Part shown: positions 33,536 through 46,009 of the stretch, piece after piece
Layout of the letters: every line of letters begins with the position of its first letter
Numbering within the stretch: the stretch's first letter is position 1
DNA from: Lycorma delicatula
Lineage: Eukaryota > Arthropoda > Insecta > Hemiptera > Fulgoridae
Direction of reading: 5' to 3'
NCBI RefSeq assembly: GCF_047948215.1
Contig: NC_134455.1
Location: 105,914,495-105,978,494, forward strand
DNA: 64,000 nt
Program-made: the position numbers and the translations under genes
The notes under the pieces: model-generated
The model's database searches: none
The model's input: only the letters and a program-made list of their open reading frames with translations
What the model was told of the DNA's origin: nothing

Positions 33536-35239
33536 GTATTACATTAAAATTTTTATTTGTTTTCTAGTATTAGTAAATGGAATAATACTCTTTATTTTAA
33601 TTTACATATTTATTAACGTATATACTAAATAATCGTATACAGGAAAGTTTTAGTATACCTTGACCTCCAAAGAATCCCTAGACCGCTTAATATAAAAAAC
33701 GTTCAAAATTTTGAATTTTTGAATAATGTAATACTGGAACCGATATTTTTTTAAATCTGTTTCTTTTATCTAAGTTTGTTTTTTGTTGAGAAACATACTC
33801 GCCAAAAGGTAAACATTAACACAATATGAGCATTCTATTAATCATACACAATAAAATGTATATATAAATCAAAAGTTATTGTTCAAGATGAAAAATAATT
33901 TCATATCTTTGTAGAAATAATTAATCTATTTTAAATTTTATTACTTCTAGAAACTTGGATGCTGGTCACCATTTAAGAGACATGAACAAAGTTTCAACGA
34001 TTTTTTTTTTTCAAATTGATTATGAAAATCCAGGAAGCTAGAAAAGCATGAATTTACTCCGTTCGCAGTCATTAATACCAAGTAAACCACAAATTATAAT
34101 TCCGTATAGTATGTCAAATGATCTGGCAAGCCGACCTAATTTTCTTAGAATGCATTTAACAACAAATTTTTTTTCATCTTACTTTCTATAAAATTAAGTT
34201 TTACTGGTTGTTAAATTAATTTTTTTAATTATCACTGATTTGTGAAAAATTCAGTTTTATTACTTCAATTATGAAAACTTCGAGATATTAGTTTAAAGTT
34301 TATAACTTTTATTATGTGTAGGTAACGTTCTGGTAAAATATAAAAGAACTGGTAATGATGTTTCCACAATTATAGCCATCCATGATATTTTTTTATGATC
34401 CTGCTGTCAATACATTCCGTTCATTAATCTTTATCATCCCCTACACATTTAGCTGCAAATGATACGGAATGTATCATTAACTCGTGCCATAACTTATAAC
34501 AGGGAAATAATAAACAATACAGTCGGCGTAGAACACAAATACAACTGTGAACGTAATTTTATAGTTTGTAGAATGGAGTGTATAAATAGATTACTGTACA
34601 CTTTAATACGATAAATGGGACACAATAAAGGAAACTTTATTACAATAAAGGAAACGTATTTATGTGTATTATTTATTCGTTGCAATGATCCTCAACTAAA
34701 AGTAAAATAACTTTTAGAAGTGAAAGAACTAAAGCAACAGCTATTACTAAGTTTTCTACACTACCGGTACTGAAAAAAAAGAAGAGTTTTAATAATGTTT
34801 AAGCGAAGTAAATAACACTGCTTCTAATATTATCTTTACTTAACTACCATTGGAAAGTAAAGTAGGTGAAACATATATTTTTGGATAAATAAAAGTTTTG
34901 TAAATCTTTCAAATGAGATCTAGAAAAAAAATTAAAGAGGAAAAACCATTGTTTGCTCAATTTTATCCATAATTGTAATATTTACTTTTGTTTAAAATTC
35001 AATGTTTAAAATTAATTTTAAAAAATAAATAAATCAAAATCTTTCTTTACGTTGCACCCGGCATGATAGGATAAGTGAAATCAGTACACTAAAAATGTAA
35101 CTTTGTGTATTGTTTTTTTACATGTTTATAATCTCCTATTATTCTTAGTTGTTTAGCATTTACATGCTTCAGTAAAAAATGGAATGAATGTAAACTCATT
35201 ATTAAACTCGCATATATAAAATTATTATTGAAAATATTT
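33536..35239. other. AT-rich non-coding DNA
   Basis: No supported gene, RNA or repeat boundary. The minus ORF at 34494-34685 is probably chance. Confidence 0.55.
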
Positions 35240-35985
35240 TCCAACACAACCAAGTATATAAAAAAAAATCCCTTTCGGCACGCCAGAAGGCGGAGGTAGA
35301 TTTCACCGGTGCTAAGTAGGAGTCCATTTTAAAGTTACAAAAAACTTCAGATTTACTCAATGCGACAATGGTTACATGTGAAAGAAGTTTCACATGTTTA
35401 GCATACGACAAGCCGCATGCCATAAGAGTTGGTCATATCAAAAATTATTTCAGACAAAAATTTTAAGTAATGTTTATAGGATCAATGACTCTTTAAACAG
35501 ATTCGATACTGTGCCTATTAAGAAAGCTATGATTCTATATTATCTTCGAAACCCAATTTTTACAACCCCCTGGGCCAATGGTTGGTGATATAAAAAAATT
35601 TACTTAGTTAAGTTTTAGGCCCTTATGCAAGGAATAGTCGATAATTACTTAATTCGATATTTTACTTAATCAGAAAATTATAGCGATATTTTGTTTTTTT
35701 CGAAAAAGCCCTCCCCTTTCCACCACCATGGTCCGATTTTGGCCATTTACAAACCCGAGCGAGATTTTAAGACGAGATATTTTCAAGGAACAACTTTAAA
35801 GTGATTGGCGCAAAATTATGGCAGTATCGTGTTCACAAGAAAATGAAATATATATATATATATATATATATATTGGTTTTGTGTTCTGGGGATATGAAAA
35901 ACGAAGATATGTCGAAATTTTCTGGAAGTTGAATCATAGTACCCATTACAATAGGCAGCTTTCTTATGAAATCTTCCTAGCAGAA
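35240..35985 (-). repeat. Dispersed repeat R2, minus-oriented copy
   Basis: Reverse complement of the repeat at 20930-21740, with an internal (TA)n at the equivalent place (35846-35874). It also carries the hairpin-like end (ctccgccttctggcgtgccg on the minus strand, near 35275-35300) and the tttcgaaaaaaacaaaat block. The pair is 14 kb apart in inverted orientation. No coding sequence. ORFs at 35202-36075 are translations of the repeat. Confidence 0.7.
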
Positions 35986-36289
35986 TATATAGGTATGAAA
36001 TATTTTGAAACATCAGTGAGAAAAATCAAACAAAAATATCTTACAATAGTAAAAATTTTAGAATATATTTTTTGAGATCTTTTTTAAAATAAGTATATAG
36101 TATTCGAATTTGGATAGTTTACGAATATCAACAAAGCAAGGAAGAAATTGACTTACATTTTAAGGCTTTCATGTCCTCCCTCCTTTGAAACCATAACCAC
36201 TGTTTTATTTGAATTTTATTTTCACTTATTTCATATTATTTTAGAGCATATTTAAAAAGATATTCACTGATATAAACTAAACTATTTTA

Positions 36290-36690
36290 TTAATTAATGA
36301 TGTTAAACAATAGCATACAGGTAACAAAGATTTTAACCATTTCCATTCTTATGCAACCAAAGCCTCCTCCAAGATAGAAAATCATATTTTCACCTCTAAT
36401 CGAAACACCAATCAGCTTGACATTTTTCAGTTGCATATTATTTCTTGTAAGTTTTATATTCTATTAACTGAATTTACGTATTTCATTGAAATATGTAACT
36501 GTAACATTAACTGTATCTCTTCTTCTCCAAGAAATGATTTTGTACTGCTCTAGCAATGATTCACATACTTCCTCGTCACAAAATTTTTACTAATCAGTTA
36601 AATTTTCTTAGTCAATTCTTAGTTTGAACGTCTTCACACAACGACTTTTCAGTTTCAGTCCATTTTCTAAGTAACTCATTTCCAAGAAAT
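36290..36690 (-). pseudogene. Unknown protein-like frame with in-frame stops
   Basis: Not recognised. One minus-strand frame, read without any shift, gives MSYLENGLKLKSRCVKTFKL, then KFCDEEVCESLLEQYK, WRRRDTVNVTVTYFNEIRK, and, after two adjacent stops, MQLKNVKLIGVSIRGE and YLGGGFGCIRMEMVK. Five stops in three clusters fall in that frame but the residues look protein-like and less biased than chance frames here. It may be a pseudogene, or several exons of a host gene. It belongs with the islands at 37380-37600 and 37896-38068. Confidence 0.3.
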
Positions 36691-37369
36691 TATTATTTTT
36701 GAAAATAAAGTGACACTCATTTTAATGAGCTTAGCAAGGAAATTACACAAATTTTAAAAAGATAAAGTCTTAAACATATTTTTCAAAAATACTAGGCCAC
36801 TTCAGCAGTAGCATAGGAGCAGAACATTCACATTAATTGATTTGAATAAAGGGATCAACTGCAAATAAGAAATCATAAAATAATGAATGTGAAAAATGAT
36901 AATTATGACAGATTTCTCCTCATTAGGTTATTATAATTAAAAAGTGATTTTGATTTCATATGAAGTAATAAAATTTTTTTTCTGTAACAGAAGATTATTT
37001 AGCATTAGAGATTGCCAGTTATATGTAATGTAGTACTTAAATAATTTTAATTTGACATGGACAAAGTTAAATACATGTAAACTGAAATAAAGTTTTCTTT
37101 ATTAACAATAATAAAAAAAATACAGTGATTGGACTATTTGTGTTTCAAGTGTTTAAACAAGTTAGTCTTTGATAGTATGTAGCCTCTCATGATATATATT
37201 TATAAAATGTGTGTGAGTGATTATGTGGTACAAATAAGAAGTGAAGTGTATATATTAGTAATATAAAAGTTTAAAATAATAATATAAATTTATAAAAGAC
37301 AGTGTTAGTTTTTTCCTTATATAAATATTTACTGCACTTAAATTTAAGTAACAGTCATCTAAGCAAACC

Positions 37370-37600
37370 TTACATCATCTTCACCCTTGATATCATCTAC
37401 TCTAAAACCACAACCTAAAGCTTTACACAACCACAATTTAGATACTAATATTTATATTTGATACACTTGTCTGTTAATATTCATGTTCAACTAAATGGTC
37501 TTCATTATACAACAATGGCATCATACAGACGACCACATCATTACAGAAGGCTCATCATATTAAAATATCCATTATCCTGTAAATGACAACATATATATAG
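37370..37600 (-). other. Protein-like island, minus strand
   Basis: After an acceptor-like tttacag at about 37573-37579 one frame reads FCNDVVVCMMPLLYNEDHLV. A neighbouring frame reads SKLWLCKALGCGFRVDDIKG followed by EDD at a donor-like gtaagg (37364-37369). Function unknown. The frames could be short exons or decayed coding sequence. Confidence 0.25.
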
Positions 37601-37895
37601 TTTTAATTATTTCATCATACTATTTACATAAATATACTTTCTTATTTAAGAATTTTTAGTATTTTCTTATATTCTATAAATTTATTATTTGTAATTATCA
37701 CAAACATATTCCAGAACAAATATTAACAGAAATTTTGAACCCATAACAGTAATAAATATTAATAATGTCCAATACATTCTAATAAAATCAAAAATTTTTA
37801 ATAAATAATATTTATGCCCTTGAAATTATAAAAGAAGTTTCTTCTTACTTTTTAACATTTGAAATTACTACAGGGTGAAATACTCAAAATTATTT

Positions 37896-38068
37896 TTATA
37901 GCGCTCTTCCCCTACACATAATTCTTTTCTTTTGGTCCTTGTCCACTTTGATAGCTTTTAATTCAAGTATTTTCTGTTTCCCAAGTAAATCATTTTCAGA
38001 TGAAGAGTTACTGGTAGACTCATTATTGATATAACCAATATAAATATAAAAAAGTTCAGGCACTTAAA
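37896..38068 (-). other. Protein-like island, minus strand, ends in a stop
   Basis: A 57-codon open frame too short for routine ORF calling. It reads NNESTSNSSSENDLLGKQKI and then LELKAIKVDKDQKKRIMCRG before TAA at 37896-37898. A Ser-rich stretch followed by a charged helix-like stretch looks like a real protein terminus. No family recognised. Confidence 0.25.
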
Positions 38069-38299
38069 GTCAAATCATTTAATAATTTGTTGTTCTTATA
38101 GGATAGCACACAGTATAATTGATATATAGTCAATAGTCATAACATTTTATGCGATATTTTATAATTTTAATCTCTGGCTCCAAATGAACCACACTAAAAT
38201 TTAATCAAATGAAACACCTATAGAAATAATATTTTAAAGTATGTATGGAAATTTCGGTTATGATGAGGAATTCCTGTGAATGGGGAATAGAATAACCTG

Positions 38300-40600
38300 T
38301 TAGTTGAGAACATTATTTCACCTCAAACACACATCAGGAAATGTTGGCAGAATGGTTTGACCAGTTGAGCAGAAAATATGAAGCACGATAAGATTGCTGT
38401 ATTAGGGAATTTCAATCAACATGTATTGATTGAGAAGCTCACTTCCTAAAGCTTAGTATTCAATATTATGCAAGCAAGAAGATTTTTATTAATCTATGGA
38501 AGATCACAATAATTAAGCAGTGCCATTTAGCAGGTTGAAATTAGTCTAAAGGTGACTACTTTTATTTGTATAATGCTGAAAAAGAGGTAGATAGGAGTGG
38601 AGATCCTATACTTCCTCAAATATTTGTGAAGCTTCGATAACTATTTGAATATTTTATTGAAAAAAATTATTAAATATGTGTGTCAGGAGGTTTGATGCTT
38701 TTTCCATCTATTTTCCAAAGAGTTCATAATATGTTTAAAATATTTTTAAAAAATTGCACATAGAAACTTTAACAGAACAAGATTGATTACATAATACAAT
38801 GATTAGTTTTATTAAGGAAAAATTTTAAGATCTCCTGAAGAGAGATATCATGAAAAGAAGCAACAGGATTAAAGATGAGATTTTAAATTATGCCTGCAAA
38901 TCTATTTAAGCCTGTTAAATCCTTTCTGAAGGATTGAAAAGTTGTTGTTCAAGTAAAAATTCAGTATAAGTTATTATAGATGCCAAAGAACTAAGTAAAG
39001 AATATGTAAACATCTTTCAATCAGTCTCCCAGCCTGTAAATAAAAATATTGAATTCTTTATAATTTAAATGAACATCACATTCCAGATATGGTAGGTAAT
39101 CCTAATGTCACTAAAGACAAAATATTGGATGGTACTGCGAGGTTTAGAGTGCATTGTGTAGTTGGTAGTGGTGGCATCTCTCCTTTTAAATTGCAGAACT
39201 GATATTTTCAATATATTTCATGATTGGCATGGAAAAAGGCACAGGAAAAAGGTTTCACCCACCTCTAAGAAAGGTAATCTACAAGAAATTTTCAATTATA
39301 GACCACTCTTGGTTTTAAATGCGGTAGCTAAGGCTTTTGAGTGTTGTGCATCCACACCACACTCACAATATAATTATCTGAGAGATAATTATATTGTGTT
39401 AATCAATATAATGATTAATGACAGCATAGTTTCATGACTTAAAAATCTACAGACACAAATCTGAACGATATGCTGTCATTTATTGCTCTGGAAATTGAAA
39501 ACAATAAATGTGTCAATATTGCCTACTTTGACTTTAGAAATGAATTTGATACAGTTCCTAATGATATCTTGTTGCATAATTTGTAATATTACAGCATGAA
39601 GAATGATATGCTGAGAATGGATCCATTTATATTTACCAGATAAGAATTTGCAAATTACAAGTATTTTTTTGAAATCTCTACCCAGCTTGTTGTCATGTCT
39701 TATATTCCACAAGGATCAAATTTGAGATCACTTTTATTAATCATCTTTATTAATTACATGTGAAATGAAATGAAATCAAGGTCATTAAATTTGCAGATGA
39801 TGTCAAAATGTATGGGAAAGTAACTCTTATAGAAAATTCTTGGCCCTTAAGAGTGATGCTGATGCGACTCATAAGTGGTCAGTTAATGACAAAATGCCTA
39901 TAAAATTTTATAAACTGTTGTTATGAACTCTGCTAAGAAGAAGCTACAAGTTAGATACCAAAATATAATAAATACTCAAGAAATATGATAAGTAGTCTAG
40001 CTAACATTTAGGAGGTATCTTCAAGGCTAAACCTTTATTTAAACAATACATAGATATCATAACATTCACGTAGCAAAGTAATTTTGGTTTGATTTAATGG
40101 GTGAGTTCCTACTCACCCAAAACACTGAAAGTTCCTACTTTCAGTGGATTATCTCTATTCAGTGCTTCTACCATATATTCAATGATCAGAGAGGTATTGA
40201 AGTGTTACTGTTCTATAATGTTGTTCTACACTAGGGAGGTTACCAATCTAAAGATTGAATTGGTGCTTAAGTAGTTATTTGAAATTTACAACGAAGAGGA
40301 CTGATCATGAATAAAAATTCCTAAGGAGTGGAATGTAATATTTTGTGCATTGCTTCCTTGGATATAAGAAGAAAAATATAAAATGTTATGTTTATATACA
40401 AGGTATGGATATATCAATTAAAACATCTAAGTACCAGAATTCCTTATTTAAGGATTAGGAACCTTAACTGATGTAGATATTGTCAGCAAGGTATAATATT
40501 GTCAGAAGCAATATGTGTCAAAGGACTTAATTTTATTAATGAAAGTGAATTTTATATTTTTAATCAGAACCTTCGTTGTTTTAAAAGGATAACTGAAGAT
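38300..40600 (+). pseudogene. CR1/Jockey-like LINE ORF2, heavily decayed
   Basis: Endonuclease trace (IAVLGNFNQHVLIEKL near 38400), reverse-transcriptase finger (PTSKKGNLQEIFNYRPLLVL near 39260-39315), motif A (NIAYFDFRNEFDTVPND, 39515-39565), motif B (SYIPQGSNLRSLL, about 39700-39738) and motif C (VIKFADDVKMYG, 39781-39816), all on the plus strand in the correct order but in several frames. A thumb trace (ATHKWSVNDKMPI) follows. Later sequence to about 40600 has only weak coding traces. Confidence 0.75.
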
Positions 40601-42985
40601 ATTTCCATGTGATGTTTTTACTGATTTACTGAAATACATGATCAATCACTTTGATATATATGAAAGTAAAATATGTTAGAGTAATACATTTTGGATAGAT
40701 ATTGTTAAAAATATTTATCATACCTTTTTTGTTTCTAATTTTTACTTCCAATTGGTTACATTTTTTTTAGGAATCTTAAGTAAATTACATCACATATACA
40801 TATTAAAAAAGAATCCCCATTGAAATTCCTCAAAAATTATATACTAATAATATATGTAAATTCTGAGGGTAAAATAATTACATACGAAGGTAGTTTTAAA
40901 GAACTGTTCTATCAGTAATATAGTAAAAAACAATAAAAATAGCAAGAATCATAATAATATCAGATTGATGAAACACTTAAAAAAGAAAAATTAAACCAAA
41001 AAATAAAGAATGAAAAATGAAATTGAAAACAAAAACAGAAAGGAAGAAAATGAAGGATTGATTAATATACACATAATTCTTACTCTCATTTGACATACTT
41101 GCAGTATGTTATTTTTCTGTCCAAGTACACATTTGTATATAAGTGAAATTTGACTATGTATTAGAGTACGGTTTCGGTGCTCTGATAAGTTACTGTAGCA
41201 AACTAAGATTTTATTACTCTTCTGATTTTCATCTTTTCTACTTTAGCTGGATCTTCCCCACTTTTCTGTGCAGATTAGTATCTATATATAGGTTGGGATG
41301 TCCAGAAGGGGTAAGAAGAGGCAAAAAAATTATTATTATTATTGGATTTAATTGAATTTAGAATTAATATTAAAATATTATCAAAAAGATTACTTATTTT
41401 AATAGAAATAAAAAAGTAGGGTAAATCCAGTAATAATAATAATAATAATTATGGTCTTCGTTTAATTATTTAGTTGAGGTGAAAAATACTTGTAAGTCAT
41501 GAACAGGTTTATAAATTTTAAGAAGCTGACAATTTTTAATTATTTTCAAAAATGTTAAATTTTTTTAATTGTTCATTTTAAACTTCACTATAAAACTATC
41601 GCACCAAAATAGGAAACAGTAAAGAGTGGAATAATTTGTTTTAAATTTAATAATTTAGTGTAATCGAAAAATTAGTTAAGAATATAAAAATACCACTAAT
41701 TAGAGTAAAAATGAAAATTAACAACTTATTTTTAAACTACTAGTAATAACTCATCTATAAATAAATTTATCTGAAAGAAAACTTATATAGAAAAGAGTTA
41801 GATTAAAACTTGTACTTTCTTTTTTTAAGGAATTTTCATTTGAAAAAATTAAAATAGGAGCTTACTGTACAAATCTACCGTTTTATGTAGATGATTTAAG
41901 TTCTTTTAACAAGAGTGATGACTGCATGGAGGGTAGAATAAATATGAGTGATTTTGAAAAATAACATTAATTATACGCACTAATTATAACAATGATGTCA
42001 TCATCATATTATATTAAATTATTTTTATATTAGTCATTCATACCGTCTATGTAATAGATGCTTATCTATATTTCGTAATAATTACATGTATCATTTGTAA
42101 ATGAAGAAATAAATTTCTCACTATTTATTATTAATTAGATACCAAATTAATCTGTGGTTAGTTAAAAACCACTTGAACTTAGAAGCAGATGGCTAACATG
42201 AAAATATTAATCAACCAAACCAAAAATGAATTTCAAAAACTTACAACATAATAGTGCTTGACAATGCCATATCACTCTGTCAAAGAAGAAAAAATAGTAA
42301 TCGAGTGGGTATTTCACAGTTCACCTTCATCTTATTATGGAAACTTTAATCTAGCAAATGCTTTGCATAGTTTGGAAAATTGGTGGCGCATGTTTTTTTG
42401 AAAGTAATTCCCATCTTCATTAAAAAAAATGTCAACAAAGCAGGATTAGTACTGTTATTTTTCAATAATCTTAGATACATAATATCAGTAATAGAAGCCT
42501 TTCATAGAAAAACAGTTCAAATCTGTTTTGCACCATACTGATATTCCCAGTAAATTAACATCTCTTTCTTCAAAGACATGTTGATTTTTTATTAGTTCAT
42601 TATACAAAATTATATTAATTACCAGTACTATTAATTTTAAAATCACTTCATAAGACCAAATAGATTTTTAAGAACTTTCTTTGCTCACAAATGTGAATAC
42701 TTTAAATAGACAAAAAAATTACATCGTTGTTTATTATCCAGTTGGAACTAATTTTATTTAATAGAATTATAAAAATTTTCAAATACTTTATGCTAATAGT
42801 TTCGTTTCTTCTTATCTTTTTAACTGCTAGTGGAGAAGCGAGTAGGAGAAGTTTGTTCATCTCTTCTTTGTTGACTTGGTGAAGTATTACTTACTGTTAT
42901 TGTTTTATTTGGTTTCGGATATGTCTTGGATTGTGTTAGTATGTGTACACACACGCGCACGCACACACAAACACATTAATAAATG
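40601..42985. other. AT-rich non-coding DNA
   Basis: A/T-rich with short (TAA)n runs near 41330 and 41435. A minus-strand frame near 42340-42490 (SITDIMYLRLLKNN...) is open for about 50 codons but has no recognisable domain. A CA/CG-rich run at 42945-42975 is a microsatellite. Confidence 0.5.
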
Positions 42986-43642
42986 AGGTCTGTTCAGAAA
43001 ATAACTTAACTTTGTTTTTTTTAATCTTTATTATTAATTTTATAAATTATTGATCCTTGTCCGATTCAAAATACTCCCCTCCACTATTCACATACTTTTC
43101 CCAACAGTGTTTCCACTTCACGAAGCAGTCCTGGATAGCTTCAAAAATTTTATGAAATGCTCCAACTGAGATCTAACCTCTTCTGGAAGTTCTCTAACAG
43201 TCAATCGACGATTTGCACGCACCAGATCGTTGATTTTATGAACGCGGGAGTCGAAGGCCTTCCTTGTCGAGGTCATCTTCAATTTACTGATGACTACTTT
43301 TAAATGGTGAAAACTATTCGTAACATTGTGTATGACCCAGAGCATCATCTCCGTAAACTTGTTTCAAAAGTTGAAACATTTCGATGAAAGTTTTCACCAG
43401 TTCACGTCAAATTTAACGTTGTATCGTTGCTTCCGAAATTCGCATATTACAAAAATCGCAACTAACATTTAAACATGTTGCACTCAAATAACAATAACAC
43501 AGAAACTAAAGGTAGTGTCAAAAATCCAAGAACGTATGGCTGTAGAGGAGGTTATGTGAAACACAATGCTGCCAACCACACGTCACTAAATATCTCCGTT
43601 GGCGCGTAATTAAAAATGTTCGGTTATTTTCTGAACAGACCT
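42986..43642 (-). mobile_element. mariner deletion derivative with 20-bp inverted repeats
   Basis: Perfect terminal inverted repeats of 20 bp (aggtctgttcagaaaataac at 42986-43005, inverted at 43623-43642). On the minus strand the interior keeps the transposase N-terminus (MFQLLKQVYGDDALGHTQCY), a helix-turn-helix piece (INDLVRANRRLTVRELPEEV) and, abruptly, the C-terminus (FVKWKHCWEKYVNSGGEYFE). The catalytic core is deleted, so the element could move only with help from a full relative. A flanking TA duplication is not evident. Confidence 0.85.
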
Positions 43643-43664
43643 GGTATTATTATATCTTCATACT

Positions 43665-43760
43665 CCATCAACCTCTACAATGGAATATTACCATCTCATC
43701 CTTTCATATGGATGATCCCGGTTCGAATCCCGGTCGGTCATAATATTTTTTATACGCTAC
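43665..43760 (+). mobile_element. SINE head B fragment
   Basis: Plus-strand fragment with the B box (GGTTCGAATCC) and the following cggtcggtcataat...acgctac that matches the junction of head and body in the head-B copies at 4030 and 28531. The A-box end and the tail are not preserved. Confidence 0.6.
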
Positions 43761-44044
43761 AAAATTTCCATTTTATATTCCCTCGCATAAGCCACAACCT
43801 TATTTAGTAAATATATATATATATTTATTTATTTATATGTAATCATAAATGAATATTTCTCGATTGGATATTATAATAAAAACAGAAAGATAAAATATTC
43901 AGATTGCAAACATTACCAGATGATTTATGAAAATAGAATATTTGTGACCCAATTACTTTATTTGTATTTATTTTTACCATCGGAATAGTCATTTATTTGT
44001 AATCTAATTATTTTGTTCTTCTTTCTACATACACATAAATTAAG

Positions 44045-44345
44045 CCCTATCGCGCTGGTCTAATGGTTAACTAGTCATCGCAAATCAGTTCTTTAACAGC
44101 TGATTTTTGAAGTCGAAGTTTCTGAGTTTCAAATCCTAGTAAAAATTAGTTGATTTATACGGATTTAAATACTAGACAGCGGATACCGGTGTATTTCAGT
44201 GATTGAGATTCAATTACTCATATCTCAGGAGTGGTTAGTCTGAGTGTGCCCAAGACTGCACCGCAATTACATGTCATACATATTATCCTCATTTCAATGG
44301 TTCTTAGGGTGGGTTGCTTACTCATCACTAGTTAAACAAATTGCG
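44045..44345 (+). mobile_element. SINE head A with tail type Y
   Basis: A box (TGGTCTAATGG), a weakened B box, and the body ggatttaaatactagacagcg. The 3' part matches the copy at 11588-11905 (gtcatacatatta, gtgggttgcttactcatcac, ctagttaaacaaattgcg) and lacks the catcctctgaa...aaacaggaaaaagaaag tail of the other copies. This is the second representative of the alternative tail. Confidence 0.75.
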
Positions 44346-46009
44346 AGGTATACATTACGAATATAAAATAAAACAAATATATAAATTAAGAATAAAAATA
44401 AGAATACAACCGAAAACCAGAACACTGAGCTAGTATTAATTAAATGAAAGACAAGCTTTTCCAACATTTTTAATTATTGATCATTAGCTAACAAAAAACT
44501 GTTCAATTAATATCTAAGAACTACCAAGTCGTGATTAAGAAAAAATTTAATTATCATTTAAATTTTCAAGTATGAAACACAGACAAACGTTAATAATTTA
44601 TTCGTTATCCATTTTGACTACGACACCGCTCATAGAATTATTGATTTTATGCGAACGTTTAAACAGAAACCTGAACTTACGTCGAAAAAAACGGTTCCGA
44701 TTATTGTAAATTAAGATATAATTTCGCGTTTAGCAGGTATTAGATTTAAGGGAAAACAGAATGAGTAAATACTTATTTTAAAAATAAAAGTAAAATTTAA
44801 CACTGCCTACAGTATCTTTGTATAAAAATTGGTTTTATATATATATATTTATATATAAAACAAATAAGATGCCTCTAAAATTAAATTATAATTTCAAGAA
44901 CTGTGAAAATTTATTTATATGTATTTTTTTCTAATAATAATAATAATAATACAAAGAAGAAAAAATTAAAAAGGGAAATGTTTTAAATTAATTAAGAAGT
45001 TAATTAAAATTAAATTCTACGAAAAAAATTCAGAACGTCTGCAGTTAAACTGCAAAAATAATTATTTCTATAAACGTCGTATATAATTTATAAAATAAAA
45101 ATAATTAATTAAAAATATATTTAAACGAAGTATGTTATTTCAACAATCTAACGCTTATTCATTGTATTAAAGAACTGTAGATACATCATACCAGTTGAAA
45201 ACTGTAGATGAATGAAGCCATATACTTGTCATGAATTTTAACAGGCACTACTATCATTAAAAAATAACTCATTTCTCCCCTCAAAAAATAAAAACTTTCT
45301 GGTATAAATCCATCCAGTGGTTTTGTTGCCTATTCATTATAAAATAAACAAGCAAACACTTTTGTATTATATTAGCAGTGTAAATGAACAAAAAATACAC
45401 GTACTTACAGGCGTCATTAAAAATTAATCTCAGTTTACCAGAATAAATTATTTTTTTCAATTCAAATATCTATGCGTTAGATTATTATTAAGGTTTTTTT
45501 TTAATTGATAAACAATTTTTTTTTCTTTAAAAATGAATGCACTTAATCGTTAAAGCGTACGTAAATATTGTATATGATATTAACACCTAAAACAATTCTG
45601 CTCATCTATAAGCAATTAAAAAAAGCTGGCAAAGTATTGCATAATTTTATTCACTATTAATCATTATAATTAATAGTTAGAGGGAAAAAATAACAGGATG
45701 TATATTTTTCAATAGAAATTGGAAATAAATTATAAGAAAAATTTTTCTTAAAATATTTATGTATTGGTTAAGCTTAATAAATTTGTTTAAAATTATCTTT
45801 CTCTAAATTTAAACCCCTTGAAACAAATTTTTCAAAAAACCTTTCTGCTTTATAGGTTTGGGGTCTGTCATTTAAAAAAAAAAAAAATCGTAAATATTTC
45901 TTGATAGCTTTATATATGAAGTATAAAATACAAAAAAAAAATTGAAAAATATGTATAAAAAGGGAGATAGCAAAATACAAACATACATTTCACTCTTAAG
46001 AGGTGAAAA
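44346..46009. other. AT-rich non-coding DNA
   Basis: No supported gene. Low-complexity A/T sequence including (TA)n near 44839 and (TAA)n near 44935. Confidence 0.6.

Noticed and set aside
35202..36075. Several ORFs of 64-85 codons
   Set aside because: All fall in repeat R2, whose second copy does not keep these frames; one is partly a translated TA run.
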